The translations under genes were made by a program, and so were the position numbers. Positions 8,645 to 16,470 of a stretch of DNA of 64,000 nt are shown one piece after another (position 1 is the first letter of the stretch; the number at the start of each line of letters is the position of its first letter). The notes beneath the pieces were generated by a model, which saw nothing but the letters and a program-made list of their open reading frames with translations, was not told the origin of the DNA and made no database searches. Source of the stretch: Planctomycetaceae bacterium. GTDB taxonomy: Bacteria; Planctomycetota; Planctomycetia; Pirellulales; Pirellulaceae. The stretch is taken from contig JACKHN010000005.1 in assembly GCA_020638975.1 (NCBI GenBank), positions 248,001-312,000 on the forward strand. Reading direction: 5' to 3'.

Positions 8645-8983
8645 TTAAGGTTTCTCAGCATCATCACATACGCAAGCAAAGCGTTGGCAGCCAGGACAAC
8701 CGTCGCCATATTTCCTCGCAACCGCCTCACTCAAATCAACTCCCGCCACGTTCGCAATCGTCGTTAGCCACGCTAAGACGTCCGCGAACTCTTCCATCTT
8801 GTCGTCGTGGCTACCGCTCCGCAACGCCGCCGCGAGTTCACCGACTTCCTCCATCAACCACATAAACGTCCCGTCGATTCCTCGCGAAGCGTCTTTGTCG
8901 AAGTACATCTTGTGGATGAGCTGTTGGAAGTCGCCGAGCGAAACGGACGGTCGGGGCGTGTTGGGCTCGTTTGCAGTTGTCAC
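8645..8983 (-). CDS. MazG-like nucleotide pyrophosphohydrolase
   Basis: 112 aa from a GTG preceded by AGGAC. All-alpha NTP pyrophosphatase fold with the paired acidic motifs WLMEEVGELAAAL and KMEEFADVLAWL, which bind magnesium and the nucleotide phosphates in MazG and dUTPase-like enzymes. It probably clears non-canonical or excess NTPs in the cytoplasm. The C-terminus has four cysteines (CPGCQRFACVC), unusual for the short MazG proteins and possibly a metal site. It is followed by a 51-bp gap to the translation start region of the membrane protein gene on the same strand. Divergent from the peptidase gene, with 266 bp between. Confidence 0.85.
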   Translation of the reverse strand: MTTANEPNTPRPSVSLGDFQQLIHKMYFDKDASRGIDGTFMWLMEEVGELAAALRSGSHDDKMEEFADVLAWLTTIANVAGVDLSEAVARKYGDGCPGCQRFACVCDDAEKP

Positions 8984-9249
8984 GTGATTTGGTCCTAAGT
9001 ACGCGGATCAGTCCGAATTGGTTCAATCGAGCCACCACGCTTTTAAAAGCCCCTGGCGGCAGGATTTCGGTGATCGCGAGCATAAACCTACCAGTTGCGA
9101 GGGAGGCGTGCAATTTCCAAGATCGCTATCTGCTGGCCGATATGCAGTCGAGTCGCTACAGTCTGTCCAACACGCTAGGTCATCAAGCAACGAAGGAATG
9201 CCACGTGCAGACATACGCAGATAGCCGCATTTTCCATGCGATCAACTCA

Positions 9250-11403
9250 ATGGAGTTCCGCACCTGTATGGTCGTCGTTGTGGTTCTCTGGTTTAGCTGT
9301 TTATCGCCGTCGACCGTCCTGGCGCAATCACCCACGAAACACCCAACATCGGAGGTTGGAGCATTGATCTATCCCCGGACGCGCCGTTCCGATCATGTTG
9401 ACCAGTATCACGGGACAAGCGTTCCCGATCCCTACCGATGGTTGGAAGATCCTGATAGCGACGAAACGAAAGCGTGGGTTGAGGCCGAGAACAAAGTTAC
9501 ATTTGCCTACCTCGAGTCGATTCCTGAACGTGAGGCGATCAAAGAACGGCTGACGAAGCTGTGGAACTATGAACGGTTCGGTTTACCAACGAAACGAGGC
9601 CGACGATATTTTTACTCGCGAAACGATGGCCTACAGAATCAAAGCGTCTTGTACGTCTCGGACGGCATCGATGGCGAACCGCGTGTCTTGATCGATCCGA
9701 ATCAATGGGCCGAGGACGGGACGGTCGCTCTGGCGGGGTCGACGGCGAGCGAAGACGGCAAGCTGCTCGCCTACGGCATCGCCGCCGCCGGATCGGACTG
9801 GCGCGAGTGGAAGATACTGGATGTCGAAACCGGCAAAGATCGGGCTGACCATTTGAAGTGGGTGAAGTTTTCCGGTGTCTCGTGGACAAAGGATGGAAGT
9901 GGCTTGTTCTATAGCCGCTACGACGAGCCCAAGGAGGGCGAAGAGTTTACGGGCGTAAACTACTTTCAAAAACTCTACTTCCACAAGATCGGTGAAGATC
10001 AATCTCAAGATGTCTTGGTTTACGAGCGCCCCGACGAGAAGGAATGGGGCTTCAGTGGCGATGTCACTGAAGACGGACAGTACCTAATTATCTCCGTGTG
10101 GCGAGGCACGGAGCGTAAGAATCAGGTCTTTTATAAAGATCTGACGAAGCCTGACGCGGAAGTTGTCGAATTGCTGGCAGGCTTCGAGTTTGAGTATGAC
10201 TTCATCGGCAACGACGGCAAGACGTTCTGGTTCAATACCGACAACGATGCACCGCTACGACGTGTTATCGCGATCGACATCGCGAAACCACAGCGTGAGA
10301 GCTGGCTGGAGGTTATTTCGGAGTCGAAAGAAGTGCTGCAAGGAACTGGTTTGGTCGGCGACCGCTTTCTGGCTCTCTATCTGAAGGACGCCGCGTCCGA
10401 AGTGCGAATCTTTGATCTGACGGGCAAACACATTCGCGACGTCGATCTACCAGCGATTGGTTCAGCAAGTGGCTTTGGCGGGCGGCGAACGGATCAGGAG
10501 ACGTTCTATTACTTCTCGAACTATACGACGCCGGGAACGATCTATAAGTACGACCTTGAAACGGGCAACAGCAAAGTCTTCCGCGAGCCCCAGGTCGACT
10601 TTGACCCGAACGCTTACGAAACACGTCAAGTGTTTTATAAAAGCAAAGATGGCACTCGCGTTCCGATGTTTATCACGCACAAACGCGGCATCAAGCTTGA
10701 CGGCTCGAATCCGACGCTGCTTTACGCCTATGGTGGATTTAATATATCGCTGACTCCCGGCTTCTCGGTCAGCAATCTCGTATGGCTCGAACGAGGTGGA
10801 GTCTATGCAGTTCCGAACTTGCGAGGTGGGGGCGAGTATGGACGCGATTGGCATGAAGCGGGAATGCAGGATAAGAAGCAGAATGTCTTCGATGATTTCA
10901 TCGCGGCGGCCCAGTGGTTGACTGACAATAAATACACTTCGACCGACAAACTCGCCATTCGCGGTGGCAGCAACGGCGGCTTGTTAGTGGGGGCCGCGAT
11001 GACGCAACGTCCGGAATTGTTCGCCGCCGCGATCCCGTCGGTTGGTGTGATGGATATGCTCCGCTATCACAATTTCACGATTGGTTGGGCTTGGGTGTCC
11101 GAGTACGGATCGTCGGATGACCCTGCCGCATTCAAGAACTTGTTGAGTTACTCGCCGCTTCACAATTTGGTGCCTGGGACGAGCTACCCCGCGACGATGG
11201 TGACGACTGCCGATCACGACGATCGCGTCGTTCCCGCTCATAGTTTTAAATTTGCTGCCGAGTTGCAGCACGCTCACCAGGGCACCAATCCCGTTCTGAT
11301 TCGCATCGAAACGCGAGCCGGCCACGGCGCGGGGACGCCTACGGTGAAGCTTATCGAGGCGTCGGCAGACGTGATCGCGTTTTTGACCAGGGTCCTGGAG
11401 TAA
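9250..11403 (+). CDS. Prolyl oligopeptidase, S9A family, secreted
   Basis: 717 aa from the ATG at 9250, which begins a clear signal peptide ending SPSTVLAQ; the open frame reaches 8971 but the extra residues are not protein-like. The N-terminal part begins with the family motif GTSVPDPYRWLEDPDSD, followed by a seven-bladed propeller. The C-terminal alpha/beta-hydrolase domain has the nucleophile Ser574 in GGSNGG, the catalytic Asp in DHDDRVVP and the His in GHGAG. It cleaves short peptides after proline, here in the periplasm. Typical size for the family. rsmA follows 79 bp downstream. Confidence 0.93.
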   Translation: MEFRTCMVVVVVLWFSCLSPSTVLAQSPTKHPTSEVGALIYPRTRRSDHVDQYHGTSVPDPYRWLEDPDSDETKAWVEAENKVTFAYLESIPEREAIKERLTKLWNYERFGLPTKRGRRYFYSRNDGLQNQSVLYVSDGIDGEPRVLIDPNQWAEDGTVALAGSTASEDGKLLAYGIAAAGSDWREWKILDVETGKDRADHLKWVKFSGVSWTKDGSGLFYSRYDEPKEGEEFTGVNYFQKLYFHKIGEDQSQDVLVYERPDEKEWGFSGDVTEDGQYLIISVWRGTERKNQVFYKDLTKPDAEVVELLAGFEFEYDFIGNDGKTFWFNTDNDAPLRRVIAIDIAKPQRESWLEVISESKEVLQGTGLVGDRFLALYLKDAASEVRIFDLTGKHIRDVDLPAIGSASGFGGRRTDQETFYYFSNYTTPGTIYKYDLETGNSKVFREPQVDFDPNAYETRQVFYKSKDGTRVPMFITHKRGIKLDGSNPTLLYAYGGFNISLTPGFSVSNLVWLERGGVYAVPNLRGGGEYGRDWHEAGMQDKKQNVFDDFIAAAQWLTDNKYTSTDKLAIRGGSNGGLLVGAAMTQRPELFAAAIPSVGVMDMLRYHNFTIGWAWVSEYGSSDDPAAFKNLLSYSPLHNLVPGTSYPATMVTTADHDDRVVPAHSFKFAAELQHAHQGTNPVLIRIETRAGHGAGTPTVKLIEASADVIAFLTRVLE

Positions 11404-11482
11404 TGCCGCCCGTCCTTTCGCTCCCCTCCCCTGCCCCGTATCTTGGGAAGTCCACTCGATAACAATCCAAATTGACTTGCCC

Positions 11483-12400
11483 ATGTCCGCAGCCCCACGC
11501 CAAACCGCTTCCTTTCTCATGCAACGCTTTCGTGAAGTCGGCTTGGAGCCGGATAAGCGACGCGGACAGAACTTTTTGATTGATCTCAATTTACTTGAGA
11601 TTTTGGCAATGGAAGCGGGTATCACCGACCGTGACGTGGTGTTGGAAGTCGGAACGGGGCTGGGGTCTCTTACCGCGCTGATGGCCGAGCGAGCTGCCGC
11701 AGTCGTCACTGTCGAAATTGATAAACACTTGCAGCTGTTGGCCTCCGAGGTGCTCGATGGCTTCGACAATGTCACGTTGTTGCCGCACGATGCGTTGAAG
11801 AACAAGAATCATCTTCATCCTGCCGTCGTCGAGACGGTGCAGGCCAAGCTGGACGAGGATCCAAAACGCCAGCTGAAACTCGCGGCAAATTTGCCTTACT
11901 GCATTGCGACACCGATTATCTCGAACTTACTTTCGACACCGTTCGTTCCCGCATCGATGACGGTCACGATCCAGAAGGAGTTGGGGGAACGCATCATCGC
12001 GAAGCCCTCGACCAAAGACTACAGCGCCCTCAGCATCTGGATTCAGGCGCAATGCGACGCAAAGATTCTGCGTACTCTTCCGCCGCAAGTCTTCTGGCCG
12101 CGACCTAAAGTCGATTCAGTCATCGTGCAGATAGTCCCGAACTTAGAGAAACGAGCCAGCATTCCAGATCTTGAATTCTTTCATACCTTCGTGCGTTCGA
12201 TGTTCTTTCATCGACGCAAGTTTTTGCGAAGCGTGTTGGTTGCCGCGATGAAGGGGCAACTCACAAAGCCGCAAGTGGATGCCGTGCTTGAATCTCAAGA
12301 ACTAGGTCCTACGGCCCGAGCCGAGGAGCTTGACGTTGAACGAACGTTAAGTTTGTGTGAAGCCGTACGGCATGCATTGGCAGAAAGCGCTTCGAACTAG
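11483..12400 (+). CDS. rsmA: 16S rRNA dimethyladenosine transferase
   Basis: 305 aa. KsgA/RsmA adds two methyl groups to each of two adjacent adenines near the 3' end of 16S rRNA during late 30S maturation. The N-terminus has RRGQNFLID, the SAM-binding loop is LEVGTGLGSLT near residue 57, the acidic residue binding the ribose is in VTVEIDKHL, and the catalytic motif IV is NLPYCIATP. The C-terminal helical rRNA-binding domain is complete (FHRRKFLRSVL). The ATG at 11483 is preferred over the TTG two codons upstream because the protein then begins as in the family. Confidence 0.96.
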   Translation: MSAAPRQTASFLMQRFREVGLEPDKRRGQNFLIDLNLLEILAMEAGITDRDVVLEVGTGLGSLTALMAERAAAVVTVEIDKHLQLLASEVLDGFDNVTLLPHDALKNKNHLHPAVVETVQAKLDEDPKRQLKLAANLPYCIATPIISNLLSTPFVPASMTVTIQKELGERIIAKPSTKDYSALSIWIQAQCDAKILRTLPPQVFWPRPKVDSVIVQIVPNLEKRASIPDLEFFHTFVRSMFFHRRKFLRSVLVAAMKGQLTKPQVDAVLESQELGPTARAEELDVERTLSLCEAVRHALAESASN

Positions 12401-12524
12401 TGAAGCTGCATGCTTCAACTTCGGTGGCGGCTAGATTAAAATTGCCAGTGTCCTCGGGCGAGCGTCTTCTTGTCATTGCTACGTCCGACGGATTCTCCGA
12501 TCTTGCAACGAGGCGATCCTAGCT

Positions 12525-12752
12525 ATGCGATTTATGGAAATGACCGGCAAAACATTGAGCCAAATCGTCGCCGATGACGAACTGAACCACAGCAACCTAG
12601 AAGCCGCCGGCGTCGATGATGAGACCATCGTGCGAATCAATGAACACGGCGACATTGAAGTCCGCCGGCCAGCACGTTGGGATGTGATCGGCGGTTTGTT
12701 GGGCGATTACGTGGATCGCGTTAAAGTAAAGACGGGACTCGACTGGGTGTGA
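12525..12752 (+). CDS. Small conserved-looking hypothetical protein
   Basis: 75 aa. Not recognised. The sequence is balanced and acidic in the first half (SQIVADDELNHSNLEAAGVDDETIVRINEHGDIEVRRP) and ends with WDVIGGLLGDYVDRVKVKTG; there is no signal peptide or membrane segment. Its TGA stop (12750-12752) directly abuts the TAA stop of the convergent sulfatase gene with no base between. Coding seems likely because the composition is protein-like and it fills the space exactly between two real genes. Confidence 0.6.
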   Translation: MRFMEMTGKTLSQIVADDELNHSNLEAAGVDDETIVRINEHGDIEVRRPARWDVIGGLLGDYVDRVKVKTGLDWV

Positions 12753-14201
12753 TTATTCGTAGCCGATGCGAGGGAATTGCTGCTCCAAGACTTTGACGGT
12801 GGCTTCAAACGCTTGCCTGTCCGGTGGCGAAGCGACCACATTGTGCGACTCGTCTGGATCGGTGGTGTGATCGTAAAGCTCTTTCGCCACGACTTCGCCG
12901 GTTTCGAAATTCCGCCATTCGGTATAGCGGTAGCGAGCCGTTCGAACCGAACAGCCCATCGCGTCTGGTTTGCCCTTGTAATATGCCGGTCGAGGATGCT
13001 GGGTGTAAGCCGCTGGCTTCACGGCGACGGCGGTGTCTTCGAGTGTGGGCCGTAAGCTTACACCTTCCAGCCCCTCAATCTCAGGCAACTCGCAGAGATC
13101 GACCAACGTCGGATAGAGATCAAGCAGTTCAACAAGCGAGTCCGAATGCTGACCTCGCTGCTCGTTACGCATTTCCGGTGTCGAGACAATTAACGGCACT
13201 CGTGCATCGAGTTCGAAGTTTGATGTCTTGCACCACAGTCCCTGTTCGCCGAGGTGAAAGCCGTGGTCTGACCAAAAGACGATGATCGTGTTGTTGATAA
13301 GGTGCAACCGCTCCAACTCCGCGAGCACTTTTCCCACTTGAGCGTCGAGGTAGCTGATTCCGGCGTAGTAGCCATGACGCAACTCGAGTACTTCGTCGTC
13401 GGTTAACTGCAGCCCTTTATCGCCAAGCAACTCACGACCGTTGTGCAATGCGATCATGGGAACATCGATGGGCGGCGCGGGATGAGCAGGCAATGCCAAC
13501 TTGGCACGATCGTACATGTCCCAGTAACGCTTCGGTGCATTAAACGGAAGATGCGGCTTCCAAAAGCCGACGGCCAGGAAGAACGGTTTCCCCTTCACTT
13601 CATTCAACGCGGCGACGGCGAGTTCAGCGATCCGCCCATCAAAGTAGGCGTTATCGGGCACGTCTCGCGCTTCGCATTTGAGGGTCGTTGCCGAGTTCGC
13701 CGGCAGTTCGCCATCGACAATCGGCAGGTCCGAGCCATGCGTCGCATAGTGCATGACAGCCGGAACGCTCCACGATGCGGGATCGCCTTCGATGTTCTGC
13801 CGCCAGTTGTGAAAGATCTTGCCGATACCCTGCGTAAAGTACCCGTTGTTTTTGAAGTGCTGAGGTAATGTCACGATGTCTGGGTACAACTCGCGAAAAT
13901 GGGTTGGCAGATCCCAGATTCGCAGTGTATCGGGGCGGCGACCGGTAAGTAGCGACGCCCGCGAAGGATTGCAGACGGCCTGCTGGCAGTACGCCCGATC
14001 AAAGATCACACCACGGCTCGCCAGTCGGTCGATGTTAGGGCTCAAAGCAGGCGTGTTGCCATAGCACCCGAGCTCGACTCGCATATCGTCGACGGCGATG
14101 AACAACACATTGGGACTCGCCGCAAAGGAGGTAAGCGGAAAACCAAGAAACGCGGCTATAACAACAGCGAAGATCGATGCAGTTCGGCAGAAGTATTTCA
14201 T
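12753..14201 (-). CDS. Secreted sulfatase, iduronate-2-sulfatase type
   Basis: 482 aa from ATG 14201, giving a signal peptide (residues 1-28, ending TSFAAS). The N-terminal motif NVLFIAVDDMRVELGCYG has the metal-binding aspartates. The active-site motif is C77-N-P-S-R with ASLLTGRRPD after it; the cysteine is the residue converted to formylglycine. The C-terminal half has WSDHGFHLGEQG, with the second metal-binding Asp and His. The order of motifs and the LRIWDLPTHFR segment match iduronate-2-sulfatase-like (S1_7-like) enzymes that remove sulfate from polysaccharides. No sulfatase-maturing enzyme is encoded in the window. Confidence 0.93.
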   Translation of the reverse strand: MKYFCRTASIFAVVIAAFLGFPLTSFAASPNVLFIAVDDMRVELGCYGNTPALSPNIDRLASRGVIFDRAYCQQAVCNPSRASLLTGRRPDTLRIWDLPTHFRELYPDIVTLPQHFKNNGYFTQGIGKIFHNWRQNIEGDPASWSVPAVMHYATHGSDLPIVDGELPANSATTLKCEARDVPDNAYFDGRIAELAVAALNEVKGKPFFLAVGFWKPHLPFNAPKRYWDMYDRAKLALPAHPAPPIDVPMIALHNGRELLGDKGLQLTDDEVLELRHGYYAGISYLDAQVGKVLAELERLHLINNTIIVFWSDHGFHLGEQGLWCKTSNFELDARVPLIVSTPEMRNEQRGQHSDSLVELLDLYPTLVDLCELPEIEGLEGVSLRPTLEDTAVAVKPAAYTQHPRPAYYKGKPDAMGCSVRTARYRYTEWRNFETGEVVAKELYDHTTDPDESHNVVASPPDRQAFEATVKVLEQQFPRIGYE

Positions 14202-14251
14202 GGCAATCTCGCGGGGCACCTAGTGCGTCGGTTGAGCGTAGAATAGTGCTT

Positions 14252-14411
14252 GATTGTAGCAAGGTGGTTGGCTGCGGTGGGTTGAGCCGGTTAGATGTAG
14301 GGTCCGCTGTGCGGACCGCACGGAGAATGGTCCGCACAGCAGACCCTACTGATGTCGAATCGCTTTCGATTGTAGCACGGCGGTTGGCTGCTACGGCTTT
14401 TGCCGGTTAGA
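14252..14411. repeat. Two 44-bp direct repeats flanking a 21-bp inverted repeat
   Basis: Bases 14252-14295 and 14368-14411 are direct repeats of 44 bp, 36 of 44 identical. Between them, 14297-14317 and 14329-14349 are 21-bp inverted arms (20 of 21 pair) with an 11-base loop; the arm contains GGTCCGCTGTGCGGACC, which is itself nearly palindromic. It fills the gap between a sulfatase and a TPR gene transcribed away from it. Looks like a small mobile or REP-like palindromic unit. Confidence 0.75.
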
Positions 14412-14466
14412 ATGTCGATTGTTCTCAGGCAACACCACTCGGTATCACTCAGTCGAAAGTAATCGC

Positions 14467-15912
14467 ATGGCGCAGGATTCGTCTACCGCCGCGTCCGATC
14501 ATCCCGAAGAAGAAATGATCTCCCCGAAGCTTCGTCGTCGGCTTCAGGAGTGCTATGACCAAGGCACCAAGTTGATGACGCAGGACAAGTACGACTTCGA
14601 CTACGTCCACACCTTCCTCGTCCAATGCGTGCTTCGTGACCCTGCGAATACGGTCTATCTCGACGCCTTCCTCGAGAACCTGCATCGGAAATACAATAAT
14701 AACAAGCGTGGCGCGATGCTCAATTTCGGTGGCAAGGGGCCCATCAAGAAGGCCGTCGCCAAAGAAGACTGGGAGCAAGTCCTGACGTTGGCTGCAAACG
14801 CTCTCAAGTCCAATCCATGGGACGTGCTCGTATTGCGTGCGGCTGCGGAGGCTTGCGCGGCGTTTGGCTATCACCAGTCGGAACTCCGCTATTTGAAGAA
14901 CGCACTCGTCCCGAACCCGCAAGACGCAGACGTCAACAGGCACTGTGCGTTGTCGCTTGCTCGCATCGGTCAATTCGATCAAGCGATCATTTGTTGGACG
15001 CGCGTTGACGAAGCAAAACGCGGCGACGACGAAGCACAGCAGATGATCTCCGAGCTTCAGATCGCCAAGACGGTTGGCCGGACAGCTCCCGAGGAAGACA
15101 AGCGACCTAGTGCGCGTCGGCGAGCACAGCGCCAAGCCGAGGCGGAGGCCAAGGCTGCGGCTGCGGCACCGACAGAGCGTCGAGAGATCCAATTGACGCG
15201 GCGACAAGAGTTGGAGCGAGCGGTCGCCAACAACCCGACCGATGTTGAAAGCTACTTCGAATTAGCCGACATTCATGTCGCCGAACAACGACTTGGCGAC
15301 GCAGCTCATGTCTTGACCAAAGCCATCTCGGCGTCGGGTGGCAATTTGAAAGCTCGCGAACGGCTCGAAGACATCGAGATTCTGCGAAAGCAGGAGCAAA
15401 TTTCGATCGCCGAACGGCGCGCGGCATCCAGTGGCGACACAGCCGCTCAGCAATTGGTCGAACAGCTCCAACAGGACTTGAATCGCTATGAACTGGAGGT
15501 GTTTAACTCACGTTCCGAGCGATACCCTGACGACCTCGAAGCGAAGTTTCAACTGGGCGTGCGACTACGCAAGGCAGGCAACTATCGCGAGGCGATTACG
15601 TTCCTGGCCGAAGCCGAGAAACTTGAAAACCGTCAGGCAGTAGCCCTGTTGGAGAAGGGGGAGTGTCTGCAGCGGACGAAGCAGTACGACAAGGCGTTGG
15701 ACTGTTATCTGCGCGCAGTGACCGGCTTGGTCGTGACGGAAGACGTTGATCTGCAAAAGCTTGCGCGATATCGAACGGGTGTACTGGCCGCTGGTTTGCA
15801 TAACTATCACGCGGCGGAAGAGCATCTCGCGGCGTTAGTCGCCCTCGATCCGGGCTACCGAGACGCTGCCCCCCGGCTAGACAAGATTCGGGAGATTCGC
15901 GATAAAGGTTGA
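14467..15912 (+). CDS. TPR-repeat protein
   Basis: 481 aa from ATG 14467 (M-A-Q-D); no signal peptide, so probably cytoplasmic. Helical repeats of TPR character: residues about 100-200 (WEQVLTLAANALKSNPWDVL, then FGYHQSELRYLKNALVPNPQ, then IGQFDQAIICWTRV), a charged linker rich in Ala, Arg and Glu around 215-255, and a second block after 265 (NNPTDVESYFELADIHVAEQ and later YRDAAPRLDKIREIRD). TPR arrays mediate protein contacts; no partner can be named. rpsT follows after 73 bp. Confidence 0.85.
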   Translation: MAQDSSTAASDHPEEEMISPKLRRRLQECYDQGTKLMTQDKYDFDYVHTFLVQCVLRDPANTVYLDAFLENLHRKYNNNKRGAMLNFGGKGPIKKAVAKEDWEQVLTLAANALKSNPWDVLVLRAAAEACAAFGYHQSELRYLKNALVPNPQDADVNRHCALSLARIGQFDQAIICWTRVDEAKRGDDEAQQMISELQIAKTVGRTAPEEDKRPSARRRAQRQAEAEAKAAAAAPTERREIQLTRRQELERAVANNPTDVESYFELADIHVAEQRLGDAAHVLTKAISASGGNLKARERLEDIEILRKQEQISIAERRAASSGDTAAQQLVEQLQQDLNRYELEVFNSRSERYPDDLEAKFQLGVRLRKAGNYREAITFLAEAEKLENRQAVALLEKGECLQRTKQYDKALDCYLRAVTGLVVTEDVDLQKLARYRTGVLAAGLHNYHAAEEHLAALVALDPGYRDAAPRLDKIREIRDKG

Positions 15913-15920
15913 TTCAACTT

Positions 15921-15943
15921 TGTGACAAGGACGTCGTGTCACA
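15921..15943. promoter_or_regulatory. Short inverted repeat upstream of rpsT
   Basis: TGTGACA at 15921-15927 pairs with TGTCACA at 15937-15943 across 9 bases. It lies 8 bases after the TPR gene stop and 43 bases before the rpsT start. Could be an operator, an mRNA hairpin in the rpsT leader or a weak terminator without a T-run; S20 is autoregulated in E. coli, but nothing here shows that mechanism. Confidence 0.3.
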
Positions 15944-15985
15944 GAATCCTCACTATCGCCCCCTAGAGTTCTCCCATAAGCAGCC

Positions 15986-16258
15986 ATGCCAAATTCCAAG
16001 AGTGCCAAAAAGCGACTTCGCCAGAACGTAGTGCGACGTGACCGAAACAAAGCCATTAAATCGGCCCTGAGATCGCAGCTTCGCAAGGTTCGGGAAGCTG
16101 TTCAAGCTGGCGACGTTGGCAAAGCAGAGTCCGAGATGCAGGTCGCTACCAAGCGATTGGACCGTGCGGGCCAGAGGAACATCATCCACAAGAACACAGC
16201 AGCTCGCACCAAGTCACGGATGCAGAAGCTCATCAAGAACGCGAAGCAAAGCAGCTAG
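15986..16258 (+). CDS. rpsT: 30S ribosomal protein S20
   Basis: 90 aa, the normal length. Highly basic helical protein that binds 16S rRNA at the base of the small subunit. The N-terminus PNSKSAKKRLRQNVVRRDRN is the family signature, and the C-terminal NIIHKNTAARTKSRMQKL is the conserved second helix. Stand-alone gene, as in most bacteria. Confidence 0.97.
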   Translation: MPNSKSAKKRLRQNVVRRDRNKAIKSALRSQLRKVREAVQAGDVGKAESEMQVATKRLDRAGQRNIIHKNTAARTKSRMQKLIKNAKQSS

Positions 16259-16281
16259 GCTTAGGGCTAGTCGAAACGTGT

Positions 16282-16353
16282 GTGCCACTGGCTTTGCCAG
16301 TGAGAACCACTTAGTCGATGTCAAATCGATCGCACTGGCATAGCCAGTGGCAC
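16282..16353. repeat. Pair of short palindromes after rpsT
   Basis: CACTGGC-TTT-GCCAGTG at 16286-16302 and CACTGGC-ATA-GCCAGTG at 16333-16349 are each perfect hairpins. In addition the outer arms GTGCCACTGGC at 16282-16292 and GCCAGTGGCAC at 16343-16353 pair with each other. No T-run that would make a classic terminator follows the first; the second is followed by TCTTTTA. Confidence 0.7.
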
Positions 16354-16470
16354 TCTTTTAATTCTGCGCGTCAGACCTCAGAGCAAGTTCATTCCGCCGC
16401 TTGTTGCTTTCAAGCGAATCGCAGCGTACAAACGAACTTGTTCTTTGCGAATCTACCGGAGGTTAACGCG

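Noticed and set aside
8971..9249. N-terminal extension of the prolyl oligopeptidase
   Set aside because: The 93 extra residues are not protein-like, and a signal peptide starts at ATG 9250.
10984..11805. 273-aa open frame on the - strand
   Set aside because: Antisense to the oligopeptidase and rsmA genes; low-complexity Ser/Arg-rich composition.
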